Of a stretch of 64,000 bases of DNA, positions 53,728 through 61,854 are shown in pieces (position 1 is the first letter of the stretch; each line of letters opens with the position of its first letter). The DNA comes from Rhodospirillaceae bacterium (GTDB taxonomy: Bacteria; Pseudomonadota; Alphaproteobacteria; Rhodospirillales; Rhodospirillaceae). The notes beneath the pieces are model-generated. The model did not search any database, was not told the origin of the DNA, and saw only the letters and a list, made by a program, of their open reading frames with translations. The stretch spans positions 1 through 64,000 of the forward strand of contig JAQWRV010000019.1 of assembly GCA_029243545.1 (NCBI GenBank), read 5' to 3'. Made by a program: the position numbers and the translations under genes.

Positions 53728-54492
53728 ATGCTTCGCATTGCCACCCTCCTAATAGTTTTCTTTTCATTGAGCGCTGCCGAAGCCGCGACAGTCATGATTA
53801 CCGGCGCAAGCCGCGGCATCGGTTTCGAATTCACCAAGCGCTATGCTGAGGAAGGCTGGGACGTCATCGCCACCTCTCGCACGCCGGCAGATGACAAACC
53901 GCTGCAAGACCTCGCCAAACAGTATGACAACGTCAGCATCGAAACCTTAGACGTGACCGATCATGCCGGTGTCGATGCCTTGGCTGCCAAACTGAAAGAC
54001 ACAGCGATCGATGTTCTGATCAACAACGCCGGCATCGCCGGCGGCCGCAACACCCAGGACTTCGGCAACATTGATTATTCAGTGTTCGATGACGTGATGA
54101 AAATCAATGTGCTCGGCCCGCTCAAAGTTACTGAAGCGTTTTTGGGGCATGTTGCCGCCAGCGAGCAAAAGAAGATTATCAACATATCGTCATCAGAGGG
54201 TCGACTCTCATCGGTGCGCGGCTCTCGCCAGCCCTTCTACCGCGCTAGTAAATCCGCGTTAAACATGGTGATGGTCAACGTCTCTCAACATCCCGCAGTG
54301 AAAGAGAAAGGCGTTATCATCGGCATTCTGACACCGGGTTTTGTCGACACAGATTTCACCGCCGGCCTCCCGAAGCAATTCATGAAGACTGTTGAAACCA
54401 GCGTCTCCCAATCCATGGTGATGATCGAGAAATACGATGTGGAGATGTCTGGAAAATATTATGCCAACGAGGGTGAGGAAATGAGTTGGTAA
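53728..54492 (+). CDS. Exported SDR-family oxidoreductase, array member 4
   Basis: 254 residues. AAGGGG lies before the ATG. A ~19-residue signal (RIATLLIVFFSLSAAEA) precedes VMITGASRGIGFEFTKRYA. Catalytic residues: VLINNAGIAGG, NISSSEGRL and YRASK. The C-terminus is NEGEEMSW. The DVTDHAGVDALAAKL stretch is shared with member 8. No twin-arginine motif. Followed by a 270-base gap with a stem-loop before member 5. Confidence 0.87.
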   Translation: MLRIATLLIVFFSLSAAEAATVMITGASRGIGFEFTKRYAEEGWDVIATSRTPADDKPLQDLAKQYDNVSIETLDVTDHAGVDALAAKLKDTAIDVLINNAGIAGGRNTQDFGNIDYSVFDDVMKINVLGPLKVTEAFLGHVAASEQKKIINISSSEGRLSSVRGSRQPFYRASKSALNMVMVNVSQHPAVKEKGVIIGILTPGFVDTDFTAGLPKQFMKTVETSVSQSMVMIEKYDVEMSGKYYANEGEEMSW

Positions 54493-54663
54493 GAATACCA
54501 GCAACCAAAACATAGAAGGAACGGGCGCATCTGCATTTATATTAATATTTTCAATGGATTAAGGGCTGTTGCTTAGGGCGTTGGTGAAGCCTTTGCAGCG
54601 TCCTTCATGGGGTTGCTCCTCACCAAAGCCATAGTTCAAATTTTAAGACCATCGTAGCCCCTT

Positions 54664-54691
54664 CCGCCCTGCGGTCAGTGCCACAGGGCGG
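54664..54691. repeat. Inverted repeat between array members 4 and 5
   Basis: CCGCCCTG at 54664-54671 pairs with CAGGGCGG at 54684-54691 around a 12-base loop. There is no T run on either side, so a standard intrinsic terminator is not indicated. It sits in the only sizeable gap of the array (54493-54764), which may separate two transcripts. Confidence 0.5.
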
Positions 54692-54764
54692 CCGCCGACT
54701 CCCGACCGGCCCGGCTATGATCCCGGCCAACGACCATAAACTTCACTTGTCCAAGGGGACCCTT

Positions 54765-55544
54765 ATGCGCCTTACACTTCTCGCGGCAGCTCTCGCCGTA
54801 TTCGTCACTTCAACTGCCGACGCCAAAACCGTACTCATTACCGGTTCCAATTCGGGCATCGGCCTGGAGTTCGCCAAGCAGTATGCCGCTAAAGGCTGGG
54901 ATGTAGTCACCACGCACCGGCGCGACACGGCGCCTGAGTCTCTGTCGACACTCAAGAATGCGTACCCTGATCAAGTGCGCATCGAGACCATGGACGTCAC
55001 CAATTTCGATCAGATCGATTCCCTTGCGGCAAAACTCGAAGGTACGGCGATCGATCTGCTTATCAGCAATGCGGGCATCACAGGAGACTTCCGCAACCCA
55101 GCGCCGCAGTCCTTCGGTACGCTTGACTACGAACAGTGGGAAAACTTTATGCGCATTAACGCGCTGGGCGGACTCAAAATAGCGGAGGCCTTCACAGGCC
55201 ACGTTAAAGCCAGTGAAGACAAAACAATTGTATCAATCAGCTCCTTGGCGGGTACCTTTGGCTTCAAAGGCCCAACCATGCCAGGTGGATATTGGTACAG
55301 AGCCTCTAAAGCGACCCTAAACATGTACATCAAGATCATCGCTAGCGATTTGAAAAAAGACGGCGTCATTGTCGCCTCACTCTCTCCGGGGCAAGTGAAG
55401 GTTGAAAAGATGGGGAACGTGAGTTTTCCAGGCCTCATAGAGCCCGACGTAAGCATCAGCGGCATGATTTCCGTTATAGAGGGGCTGACCATAGAAGACA
55501 CGGGCACCATGTTTAGTCACGACGGCTCGCGACACGCCTTCTAA
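54765..55544 (+). CDS. Exported SDR-family oxidoreductase, array member 5
   Basis: 259 residues from the ATG at 54765, preceded by CAAGGGGACCC. A ~20-residue signal (RLTLLAAALAVFVTSTADA) leads into TVLITGSNSGIGLEFAKQYA. Catalytic residues: LLISNAGITGD (first Asn of NNAG replaced by Ser), SISSLAGTFG and YRASK. The C-terminus HDGSRHAF departs from the usual W ending. It is therefore the most divergent member and may have a different or reduced activity. Confidence 0.85.
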   Translation: MRLTLLAAALAVFVTSTADAKTVLITGSNSGIGLEFAKQYAAKGWDVVTTHRRDTAPESLSTLKNAYPDQVRIETMDVTNFDQIDSLAAKLEGTAIDLLISNAGITGDFRNPAPQSFGTLDYEQWENFMRINALGGLKIAEAFTGHVKASEDKTIVSISSLAGTFGFKGPTMPGGYWYRASKATLNMYIKIIASDLKKDGVIVASLSPGQVKVEKMGNVSFPGLIEPDVSISGMISVIEGLTIEDTGTMFSHDGSRHAF

Positions 55545-55568
55545 TCCATTCTAGCAGGAATATTAGGC

Positions 55569-56351
55569 ATGCGCTTTCCTATCTTCACGACGGCCTTCGT
55601 TGCGATGTTCTCTAGCGTGGCAGCAGATACGGCGACGGTCCTCATCACAGGGTCGAACCGCGGGATCGGCCTTGAGTTCGCCAAGCAGTATACAGAGCTT
55701 GGCTGGACCGTCATTGCTACATCACGCACGCCGGATGACGATGATGAGCTCAAGGCCCTTGATGCCAAGTATCACAATTTGAGCGTCATAGCTCTCGATG
55801 TTTCAGACTTTGACGCCATAGATGCGTTGGCTGCAGAGCTAGAAGGCACCCCCATTGACGTGCTGCTCAACAATGCTGGTATCCTTGGCGGCGGCACCGA
55901 AGTGCAGACCATCGGCAACATCGACTTTGAGTCTATGGAGTTGGTCTACAAAACAAACGCGATGGCGCCGCTGAAGATGGCCGAAGCGTTTCTTGAACAT
56001 GTTGCAGAAAGTGATCAGAAGAAAATCGGTGTGATTACGTCGGGCACAGCCTCACTGGCTAATGTGCGGCAATCCCCGTTCTTTCAATCGTTGTACCTAT
56101 ACCGAATGTCGAAAACAGCGATCAACATGGGCTACCGCGCCCTCGCAGTAGAACTGGCAGACCGGGGAATTTGGGTAGGTATTCTAGCGCCCGGTATGGT
56201 CAATACACGCCTCCTCGAACAGGCCGGTGCAGGTGGCCGGGGTATATCCACAGAACAAAGTGTCACTGCCGTTATTCGCAACATCGAAAACCTCGGGCCG
56301 GAAACAACCGGCCAATACATTATTTACACAGGTGACACATTGCCCTGGTAA
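55569..56351 (+). CDS. Exported SDR-family oxidoreductase, array member 6
   Basis: 260 residues. Signal of ~19 residues (RFPIFTTAFVAMFSSVAA) followed by TVLITGSNRGIGLEFAKQYT. Catalytic residues: VLLNNAGILGGG, VITSGTASL and YRMSK. The end is YTGDTLPW. AGGAATATT stands before the ATG. Starts 24 bases after member 5. No twin-arginine motif. Confidence 0.87.
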   Translation: MRFPIFTTAFVAMFSSVAADTATVLITGSNRGIGLEFAKQYTELGWTVIATSRTPDDDDELKALDAKYHNLSVIALDVSDFDAIDALAAELEGTPIDVLLNNAGILGGGTEVQTIGNIDFESMELVYKTNAMAPLKMAEAFLEHVAESDQKKIGVITSGTASLANVRQSPFFQSLYLYRMSKTAINMGYRALAVELADRGIWVGILAPGMVNTRLLEQAGAGGRGISTEQSVTAVIRNIENLGPETTGQYIIYTGDTLPW

Positions 56352-56378
56352 GCACTCCGAGTATCAAAGGAACCAAAA

Positions 56379-57176
56379 ATGAAATCCGCATCTTTCTCCC
56401 GCACCATCACACTGCTCGTCGGCGCCCTGCTCCTTTCGGCACCCACCGCAGCAGACGCCGCGTCTATCCTCATCACCGGCTCAAACCGTGGCATTGGGCT
56501 TGGCCTAGCGCAGCGTTATGCGGAAATGGGCTGGACTGTGTATGCCACGGCACGGAACCCTGCGGGCGCTGACAAACTCAAAGCACTCGATGCACAGTTC
56601 GATAACCTGACGGTCGATGAGCTAGACGTCACAGATGATGTTGAAATTGCTACTCTCGCCAAAAAGCTCGAAGGCAAATCCATAGATGTATTGATTAACA
56701 ATGCCGGCATGCTCGGAGACATCACTAAGCAGAATGCCGAGAACATTGATTACGACGTTATCAAAAGAATCATGGAAGTGAATGTTTACGGCCCCATGAA
56801 GATGACCAAGGCATTCCTGCCTCATGTCAAAGCTAGCGAGCAAAAGAAAATTCTGACCATGACTTCGGGTCTAGGTTCCATGACCTTTACCCAGCGTCTT
56901 GGACGGTTTTACGGCTACCGTATGTCAAAGGCAGCTGTAAACATGGCCATGCGCGCCATGCATGCCGACCTCAAAGGTGAAGCGGACGGCTTAGTCATCG
57001 GCCTCATTGCGCCGGGTCAGGTACAGACGGAATTACTGTTTGCCTCAGGCTTCCGGGGTCCGGGTTCGATTACCGTCGAGGAAAGCATTGATGGTCTAGT
57101 CGGGGTCATTGAAAACGTCACAGCTGAAAATGTCGGCCCACCCGTGAATTACAATGGCGAGGAAATGCCTTGGTAG
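56379..57176 (+). CDS. Exported SDR-family oxidoreductase, array member 7
   Basis: 265 residues. The longest signal of the set, ~27 residues (hydrophobic ITLLVGALLLSAPTAADA), then SILITGSNRGIGLGLAQRYA. Catalytic residues: VLINNAGMLGD, TMTSGLGSM and YRMSK. The end is YNGEEMPW. AAGGAACC lies before the ATG. Starts 27 bases after member 6, so probably one transcript with its neighbours. Confidence 0.87.
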   Translation: MKSASFSRTITLLVGALLLSAPTAADAASILITGSNRGIGLGLAQRYAEMGWTVYATARNPAGADKLKALDAQFDNLTVDELDVTDDVEIATLAKKLEGKSIDVLINNAGMLGDITKQNAENIDYDVIKRIMEVNVYGPMKMTKAFLPHVKASEQKKILTMTSGLGSMTFTQRLGRFYGYRMSKAAVNMAMRAMHADLKGEADGLVIGLIAPGQVQTELLFASGFRGPGSITVEESIDGLVGVIENVTAENVGPPVNYNGEEMPW

Positions 57177-57203
57177 CATCCATATAATCACGTAGACCCA
57201 ATC

Positions 57204-57980
57204 ATGCGTTGCGTACTGGTCAGCTTGAGCATCCTGCTGAGTTTCGCGTCTTCAGCGTTTGGGGAAACTGTCCTCGTCACTGGCGCCAACCGCGGCATCG
57301 GTCTGGAATTTGTACGGCAATACGCTGAGAAAGGGTGGGATGTCATCGCCACCCACCGGCGGCAAACCGTGCCTGAGAGTCTGGCGACGCTTAAGTCAGA
57401 ATATCCTGGACTAATACGGGTCGAAACTATGGATGTGACTGATCACGCGGGCGTCGATACGCTCGCAGCCAAACTAGAAGGCACGGCGATCGACCTTGTC
57501 GTCAACAACGCCGGTATTTCTGGTGGCGGAACGGCAACGCAGCAGTTCGGGCGTCTCGATTATTCGACGTTTCAAGATGTCATGGATATCAATGTGGCGG
57601 GGCCATTGAAGGTTGCCGAATCCTTTCTGGAGCATGTCGCAGCGAGCGATCAGAAAATGATCTTTACCGTCACCTCAAGCCAAGGTTCAATCGGATCGGT
57701 GAACTGGCCCGGCCTGTTTTATTACCGATCTTCTAAATCAGCTGTGAACATGGTCATGCGCAACGTGGCGACCCATCCGAAGGTCACGGAGCGTGGCATT
57801 CTCTTTGGGCTGATTGCACCGGGAGCAACCGATACAGACTTCATGACCGAAGTGCGCGGCCGCATACCCCTCGGTGATCCGAAAGAGCGGGTCGCCGGCA
57901 TGATTAAACAGATTGAGAATTATCCGCGCGACGGATCTACACCGTCGTTTGAGTGGAATGGTGAAGAAATTCCTTGGTAG
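57204..57980 (+). CDS. Exported SDR-family oxidoreductase, array member 8
   Basis: 258 residues. Signal of ~20 residues (RCVLVSLSILLSFASSAFG) then TVLVTGANRGIGLEFVRQYA. Catalytic residues: LVVNNAGISGGG, TVTSSQGSI and YRSSK. The end is WNGEEIPW. The region AKLEGTAIDLVVNNAGIS shares sequence with members 4 and 5, pointing to gene conversion or recent duplication. Weak ribosome-binding site. It is the last gene of the array; the next gene is on the other strand. Confidence 0.87.
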   Translation: MRCVLVSLSILLSFASSAFGETVLVTGANRGIGLEFVRQYAEKGWDVIATHRRQTVPESLATLKSEYPGLIRVETMDVTDHAGVDTLAAKLEGTAIDLVVNNAGISGGGTATQQFGRLDYSTFQDVMDINVAGPLKVAESFLEHVAASDQKMIFTVTSSQGSIGSVNWPGLFYYRSSKSAVNMVMRNVATHPKVTERGILFGLIAPGATDTDFMTEVRGRIPLGDPKERVAGMIKQIENYPRDGSTPSFEWNGEEIPW

Positions 57981-58005
57981 GTCCAGTGATTGCAATACTA
58001 CACGT

Positions 58006-58566
58006 CTATTGAAACACCCCGTTTAACACGCGCAGCACATGGCTTTGCGCCAGGTGGTCGAGTTCAATGCCGGTCGCTGCAAAATAGACGTTCAGATTGT
58101 TTTGGGCGTCTTCTTTTTGGGACGCAATATCGACCGGTGCGCCCTCGTCGTCTTCACCCGTACTAACAAGACCATAAAGGCCTAGAATCTGCAGCGCCTC
58201 CATATCCAATTCGTTAGCTTTCAGCCGTTCCCGTAAGGCATTTGCTGATTCTCGATTCCGACCGACAAGATCGGGACCGTCAATTACCAATTTGAGTTGG
58301 TCACGGCAGTTGCGAAGAGGCTCAACCAGATTGCGTTGCCATTCACGAGATATTTTCACCGCGCCCGCTAAATGCTGAGCAAGATCATTGCCGTTAGAAC
58401 CGCGATGGGCCAACCACATACAGAACAGCACCATATTGACGTCAGCACCCATGCGGTTCTGTAAAGATAGCAGCGCTTTACTGATGCCCTGCTGGCTATA
58501 GGCCCAGGTGGAGAATTCCCATAGCGGATTGCCCGTGGCGATGCCTGACCCGTTTGCTTCGGTCAT
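58006..58566 (-). CDS. TIGR02444/DUF2390-type conserved protein
   Basis: 186 residues. The line NPLWEFSTWAYSQQGISKAL then LQNRMGADVNMVLFCMWLAH is the signature of the TIGR02444/DUF2390 family of short proteins. The function is not known; a helical fold is likely and no signal peptide is present. Its start overlaps the end of ubiX by four bases, so the two are co-translated, a pairing reported in other Alphaproteobacteria from memory only. Confidence 0.75.
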   Translation of the reverse strand: MTEANGSGIATGNPLWEFSTWAYSQQGISKALLSLQNRMGADVNMVLFCMWLAHRGSNGNDLAQHLAGAVKISREWQRNLVEPLRNCRDQLKLVIDGPDLVGRNRESANALRERLKANELDMEALQILGLYGLVSTGEDDEGAPVDIASQKEDAQNNLNVYFAATGIELDHLAQSHVLRVLNGVFQ

Positions 58567-59189
58567 GTCTTCTTCGATATCTTTTTCGTCCGGCGCCTGT
58601 TTGATGACTTACCAGACCCCCCTGGCTCTCCCCAGCGTTTCACTAAGCCAGCGTCCACCGAAAACATATCAAGGACACGTCCTATTGTATGATTGACGAT
58701 ATCGTCAATCGAGTTTGGGTTTGCATAAAAAGCTGGTACTGGCGGTGCAATGACCGCACCAATTTCTGACAAGTGGGTCAGCGTCCTTAAATGCCCTGTG
58801 TGAAGAGGACTCTCACGCACAAGCAAGACGAGACGGCGACGCTCTTTAAGCACGACATCTGCAGCCCGCGTCAGCAAAGTAGATGTTACTCCGGTGGCTA
58901 TTTCAGAAGCCGAGCGAATTGAGCACGGCGCGATTACCATTCCTTCTGTGTGAAACGACCCCGAGGAAATAGCCGCACCGATGTCACCAATGGGATACAC
59001 AACATCTGCTAATCCCTTGATATCCGCCACTTTACGCTTTGATTCGTAGGCGAGTGTCACCTCAGCGGATTGAGACATAACGAGGTGCGTCTCAATCGGT
59101 GAATCCTTGAGAACCTCGAGTAAACGGATGCCGTAGATGATCCCGGACGCGCCGCTAATCCCGACGATAAGGCGTTGCTCTATAGCCAT
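58563..59189 (-). CDS. ubiX: Flavin prenyltransferase UbiX
   Basis: 208 residues. RLIVGISGASGIIYGIRLLE, VIAPCSIRSASEIATGVTST and RRLVLLVRESPLHTGHLRTL are the FMN/prenyl-phosphate-binding segments of UbiX. It makes prenylated FMN, the cofactor of UbiD-type decarboxylases; a UbiD homologue is encoded divergently 240 bases away. The C-terminus carries an additional basic tail (SSNRRRTKKISKK), beyond the usual end. Confidence 0.93.
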   Translation of the reverse strand: MAIEQRLIVGISGASGIIYGIRLLEVLKDSPIETHLVMSQSAEVTLAYESKRKVADIKGLADVVYPIGDIGAAISSGSFHTEGMVIAPCSIRSASEIATGVTSTLLTRAADVVLKERRRLVLLVRESPLHTGHLRTLTHLSEIGAVIAPPVPAFYANPNSIDDIVNHTIGRVLDMFSVDAGLVKRWGEPGGSGKSSNRRRTKKISKKT

Positions 59190-59427
59190 TATTTATTTCC
59201 TTCCGTGTTCATGCCCCACTGATAGCCCGAATTGCTTAAAATATTCCTGAACCCGCTGCACTTTCGCGGTGCTTAACATATTCCGGGTCTTAAAGTACCA
59301 AAATTCCCCAGGAATCTGCGGAATCTTTTCCCTTGAGCATAAAGGTATACTTTTATAACTTTAGATGACCTTTGGGGGATAGGCCATTCTCGATTTAAGA
59401 ACTTTCCTGGACGCAGAAAAATCGTCA

Positions 59428-60801
59428 GTGTTTCGCCCTGACAAACCTCTATCTATCGTCCACGACATTACGGCTCTTCAATATGCATTGGAGAAGGCCG
59501 AACGCCGACCCATCGTCGTCGTCCAGGAACCACGCCGCGCAGATGGCAGTATCAGCGATATACCTGTGGTCACTAATCTGACCGGGAGCCGGACTGTTGT
59601 CGCGCGTGCGCTGGGTATCAATGACCATCAGACAGCCGCACCCATTTACGCTCAGCGTACGGGAAACTGCATTGCACCAGAAAAAATCAGTGGCGAAAGC
59701 GCACCGGTTCAAGAGATAGTTCTGGAGGGTGACAATATTGATCTCACTAAATTGCCGGCCCTCACCCAGCATGTGACTGATCCCGGCCCCTACCTCACGG
59801 CGGCCCATGCCACGACCTACGATCCAGACACCAAGACCGACAACACCGCTATTCAAAGATGCTGGATAAAATCACCGACGCGCATGTCCTACTTCCCCTA
59901 TCCAGCCTCACACAATGCCCGCAACCTGCGTAAGTTCTGGGAACGGGGCGAAGATTGCCCTGTCGTCTTTTGGATTGGCCATCACCCTGCTGTTCTCATG
60001 GGAACCCAAGCCAAGCTCACGTATCCAGAAAGCCATTGGGGGGCCTGTGGGGGACTAATTGGAGAACCGCTGAGAGTCACGCCAAGCCGCACATTCGGTG
60101 ACTCCATCATGGTTCCCGCCGACGCTGAGATCGTGATTGAAGGGTACGCCCCCAAAGACGTGTTAGAAGCAGATGGTCCATTCGGAGAATATACTGGGTA
60201 CTCGGGTCCTCAGGTGGCAGCCCCAGTAGTTGACGTCACATGCATCACGATGCGGAAGAACGCGCTGTATCACGACTACGGCTCCGGTCTGACGGATATG
60301 CTCGTGCCAGATAACATGGCAATGGAGGGCAAAGTCTTCGGCTTGTGCAAACAGGTGGCGCCGAGTGTTGTTAACGTGCATGTGCCCGCTCAAGGGCGCA
60401 GGTTCCATGGCTACATTCAAGTCGAGAATCCAGGCCCCGGCGAAGTGCGCGATGCCCTTATGGCCGCCCTATCCTATCGACGGTTAAAACTAGCGATCGC
60501 GGTTAACCAAGACATCGACATTTTCGACGATTCAGAAATGTTCTTTGCCATGGCAACGAGGGTTCAGTGGAGCAGAGACAGCTTCACCGTCGACGGACTT
60601 TCAGGCTCACTGCTGGATCCCTCAACCCCAGTAGGGTCAAAAACCCTATCCAAGATGGCGATTGATGCCAGCATGCCCCTTCCCGGACGTGCAGGTGCTC
60701 CACCACCTATCCCTCCGCGCTCAAAAGTGCCGGATGAAGCGATGCAGCGTGCGGCTGAGATTTTGTCCGGTCTCGATCCGAATGATTGGCCGACACTATG
60801 A
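59428..60801 (+). CDS. UbiD family decarboxylase (prenylated-FMN dependent)
   Basis: 457 residues from a GTG. UbiD motifs: PSRTFGDSIMVPADAEIVIE, EADGPFGEYTGYSGPQ (conserved Glu and Arg-region of the active site), and LSKMAIDASMPLPGRAG. The family decarboxylates or carboxylates aromatic and alpha,beta-unsaturated acids using prenylated FMN. The frame is open back to 59383 and encodes LDLRTFLDAEKSS, the usual family opening, but offers only an ATT there after GGGGGA, so the true start is probably upstream. First gene of an operon with a zinc-ribbon protein, SDR, ALDH and haem-oxygenase-like enzyme. Confidence 0.88.
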   Translation: MFRPDKPLSIVHDITALQYALEKAERRPIVVVQEPRRADGSISDIPVVTNLTGSRTVVARALGINDHQTAAPIYAQRTGNCIAPEKISGESAPVQEIVLEGDNIDLTKLPALTQHVTDPGPYLTAAHATTYDPDTKTDNTAIQRCWIKSPTRMSYFPYPASHNARNLRKFWERGEDCPVVFWIGHHPAVLMGTQAKLTYPESHWGACGGLIGEPLRVTPSRTFGDSIMVPADAEIVIEGYAPKDVLEADGPFGEYTGYSGPQVAAPVVDVTCITMRKNALYHDYGSGLTDMLVPDNMAMEGKVFGLCKQVAPSVVNVHVPAQGRRFHGYIQVENPGPGEVRDALMAALSYRRLKLAIAVNQDIDIFDDSEMFFAMATRVQWSRDSFTVDGLSGSLLDPSTPVGSKTLSKMAIDASMPLPGRAGAPPPIPPRSKVPDEAMQRAAEILSGLDPNDWPTL

Positions 60802-61001
60802 GCAACAACAAGGAAATTGTGCGGCTCGGCGCGCCCTGGGAAAAAACAGGCAACACCTCTTGGACTCAATGTCCGGCATGTGAAGAGTGGTTCCATGTGG
60901 GGCCGGGCCTGCTGGACCGACCGGAAGTTCATATGCATTGCCCGGCATGCCACAAAGAGTTTCCTCAAACTGACGCCAAGCGTCTCGTAACTTCAGGATA
61001 A
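60798..61001 (+). CDS. Small zinc-ribbon protein linked to the UbiD-type decarboxylase
   Basis: 67 residues. Two CPAC pairs (TQCPACEEWF and MHCPACHKEFP) form a zinc-ribbon. The ATG overlaps the ubiD-type stop codon in ATGA, so translation is coupled. A structural or assembly subunit for the decarboxylase is plausible, as small zinc-binding subunits are known beside some UbiD-type enzymes, but this is an inference. No signal peptide. Confidence 0.7.
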   Translation: MSNNKEIVRLGAPWEKTGNTSWTQCPACEEWFHVGPGLLDRPEVHMHCPACHKEFPQTDAKRLVTSG

Positions 61002-61005
61002 GGTG

Positions 61006-61806
61006 ATGGACGTAAGCGCTCTTACATCGGTTGATTTTTCCCGCCTTGGGCCGGCGCCAGGCCAACGGCTGGCTGTGGTCGGTGGATGCGGCGGTATCGG
61101 CAGGGCGCTGGTAGCCATGGCGCAAGATATTGGGCTCAAAGTTGCTGTCCTAGACCTTCCATCGTCTCTTTCAAATCATCCGCCGCCAAATGAATGCCTT
61201 TCGCTGACGCTGGATGCGACGGACGAAGGTTCAGTGAACAAAGCGTTTTTGCAGGTGCAGGATGCTTGGGATGGGCTAGACGTTCTTGTGAACCTGTGCG
61301 GCTTTGCTAATGCATTCACTCCGGTCCAAGAGTCTACGTCTGAATCCTGGACAGATGTTGTTGACGGAAACCTGCGCTCTGCGTTCTTGTGCGCGCGCGC
61401 GGCCGTCCCCCTGCTGCAGGACAGCAATGCAGGCACAATCATCAACACGGCGTCAGGCCTAGCCTATAAAGGTATGCCCGGCACGTCTGCTTATGGGGCT
61501 GCTAAGGCTGGCGTGATCGCGCTGTCCAAGTCGTTGGCACAGGAATGCGCGCCTGACATTCGGGTGAATGTTATAGCCCCCGGCGCTGTTGACACGGCGT
61601 TCTTGCGCGGCGGCACTAGTCGTGGCGGTGAACAGAGCGATCAACCTGCAAACATTGATTTAGATCACTACGCTAACATAACACCGATGAAACGCCTTGC
61701 CGTAGTTGAAGATGTTATTGGACCGATTCTCTTTTTGGCCGGTGACGCTTCGAGATTTATGACCGGACAGGTCATCCACATCAACGGTGGCGGATACATG
61801 CCATGA
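61006..61806 (+). CDS. SDR-family oxidoreductase of the ubiD operon
   Basis: About 266 residues; ATG at 61006 (a GTG lies three bases earlier). The nucleotide motif is RLAVVGGCGGIGRALVAMA. The usual NNAG reads NLCG, the Ser is in NTASGLAYKG and the pair YGAAK is complete. C-terminal GQVIHINGGGYMP is typical of the classical SDRs. Not related to the array SDRs, since it lacks the signal peptide and aromatic tail. It likely oxidises or reduces an intermediate of the decarboxylation pathway. Directly follows the zinc-ribbon gene. Confidence 0.87.
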   Translation: MDVSALTSVDFSRLGPAPGQRLAVVGGCGGIGRALVAMAQDIGLKVAVLDLPSSLSNHPPPNECLSLTLDATDEGSVNKAFLQVQDAWDGLDVLVNLCGFANAFTPVQESTSESWTDVVDGNLRSAFLCARAAVPLLQDSNAGTIINTASGLAYKGMPGTSAYGAAKAGVIALSKSLAQECAPDIRVNVIAPGAVDTAFLRGGTSRGGEQSDQPANIDLDHYANITPMKRLAVVEDVIGPILFLAGDASRFMTGQVIHINGGGYMP

Positions 61807-61854
61807 ACCAACACAACAAAACTTGACCAAAGACAAGAAAACAGGGAGCCGACG

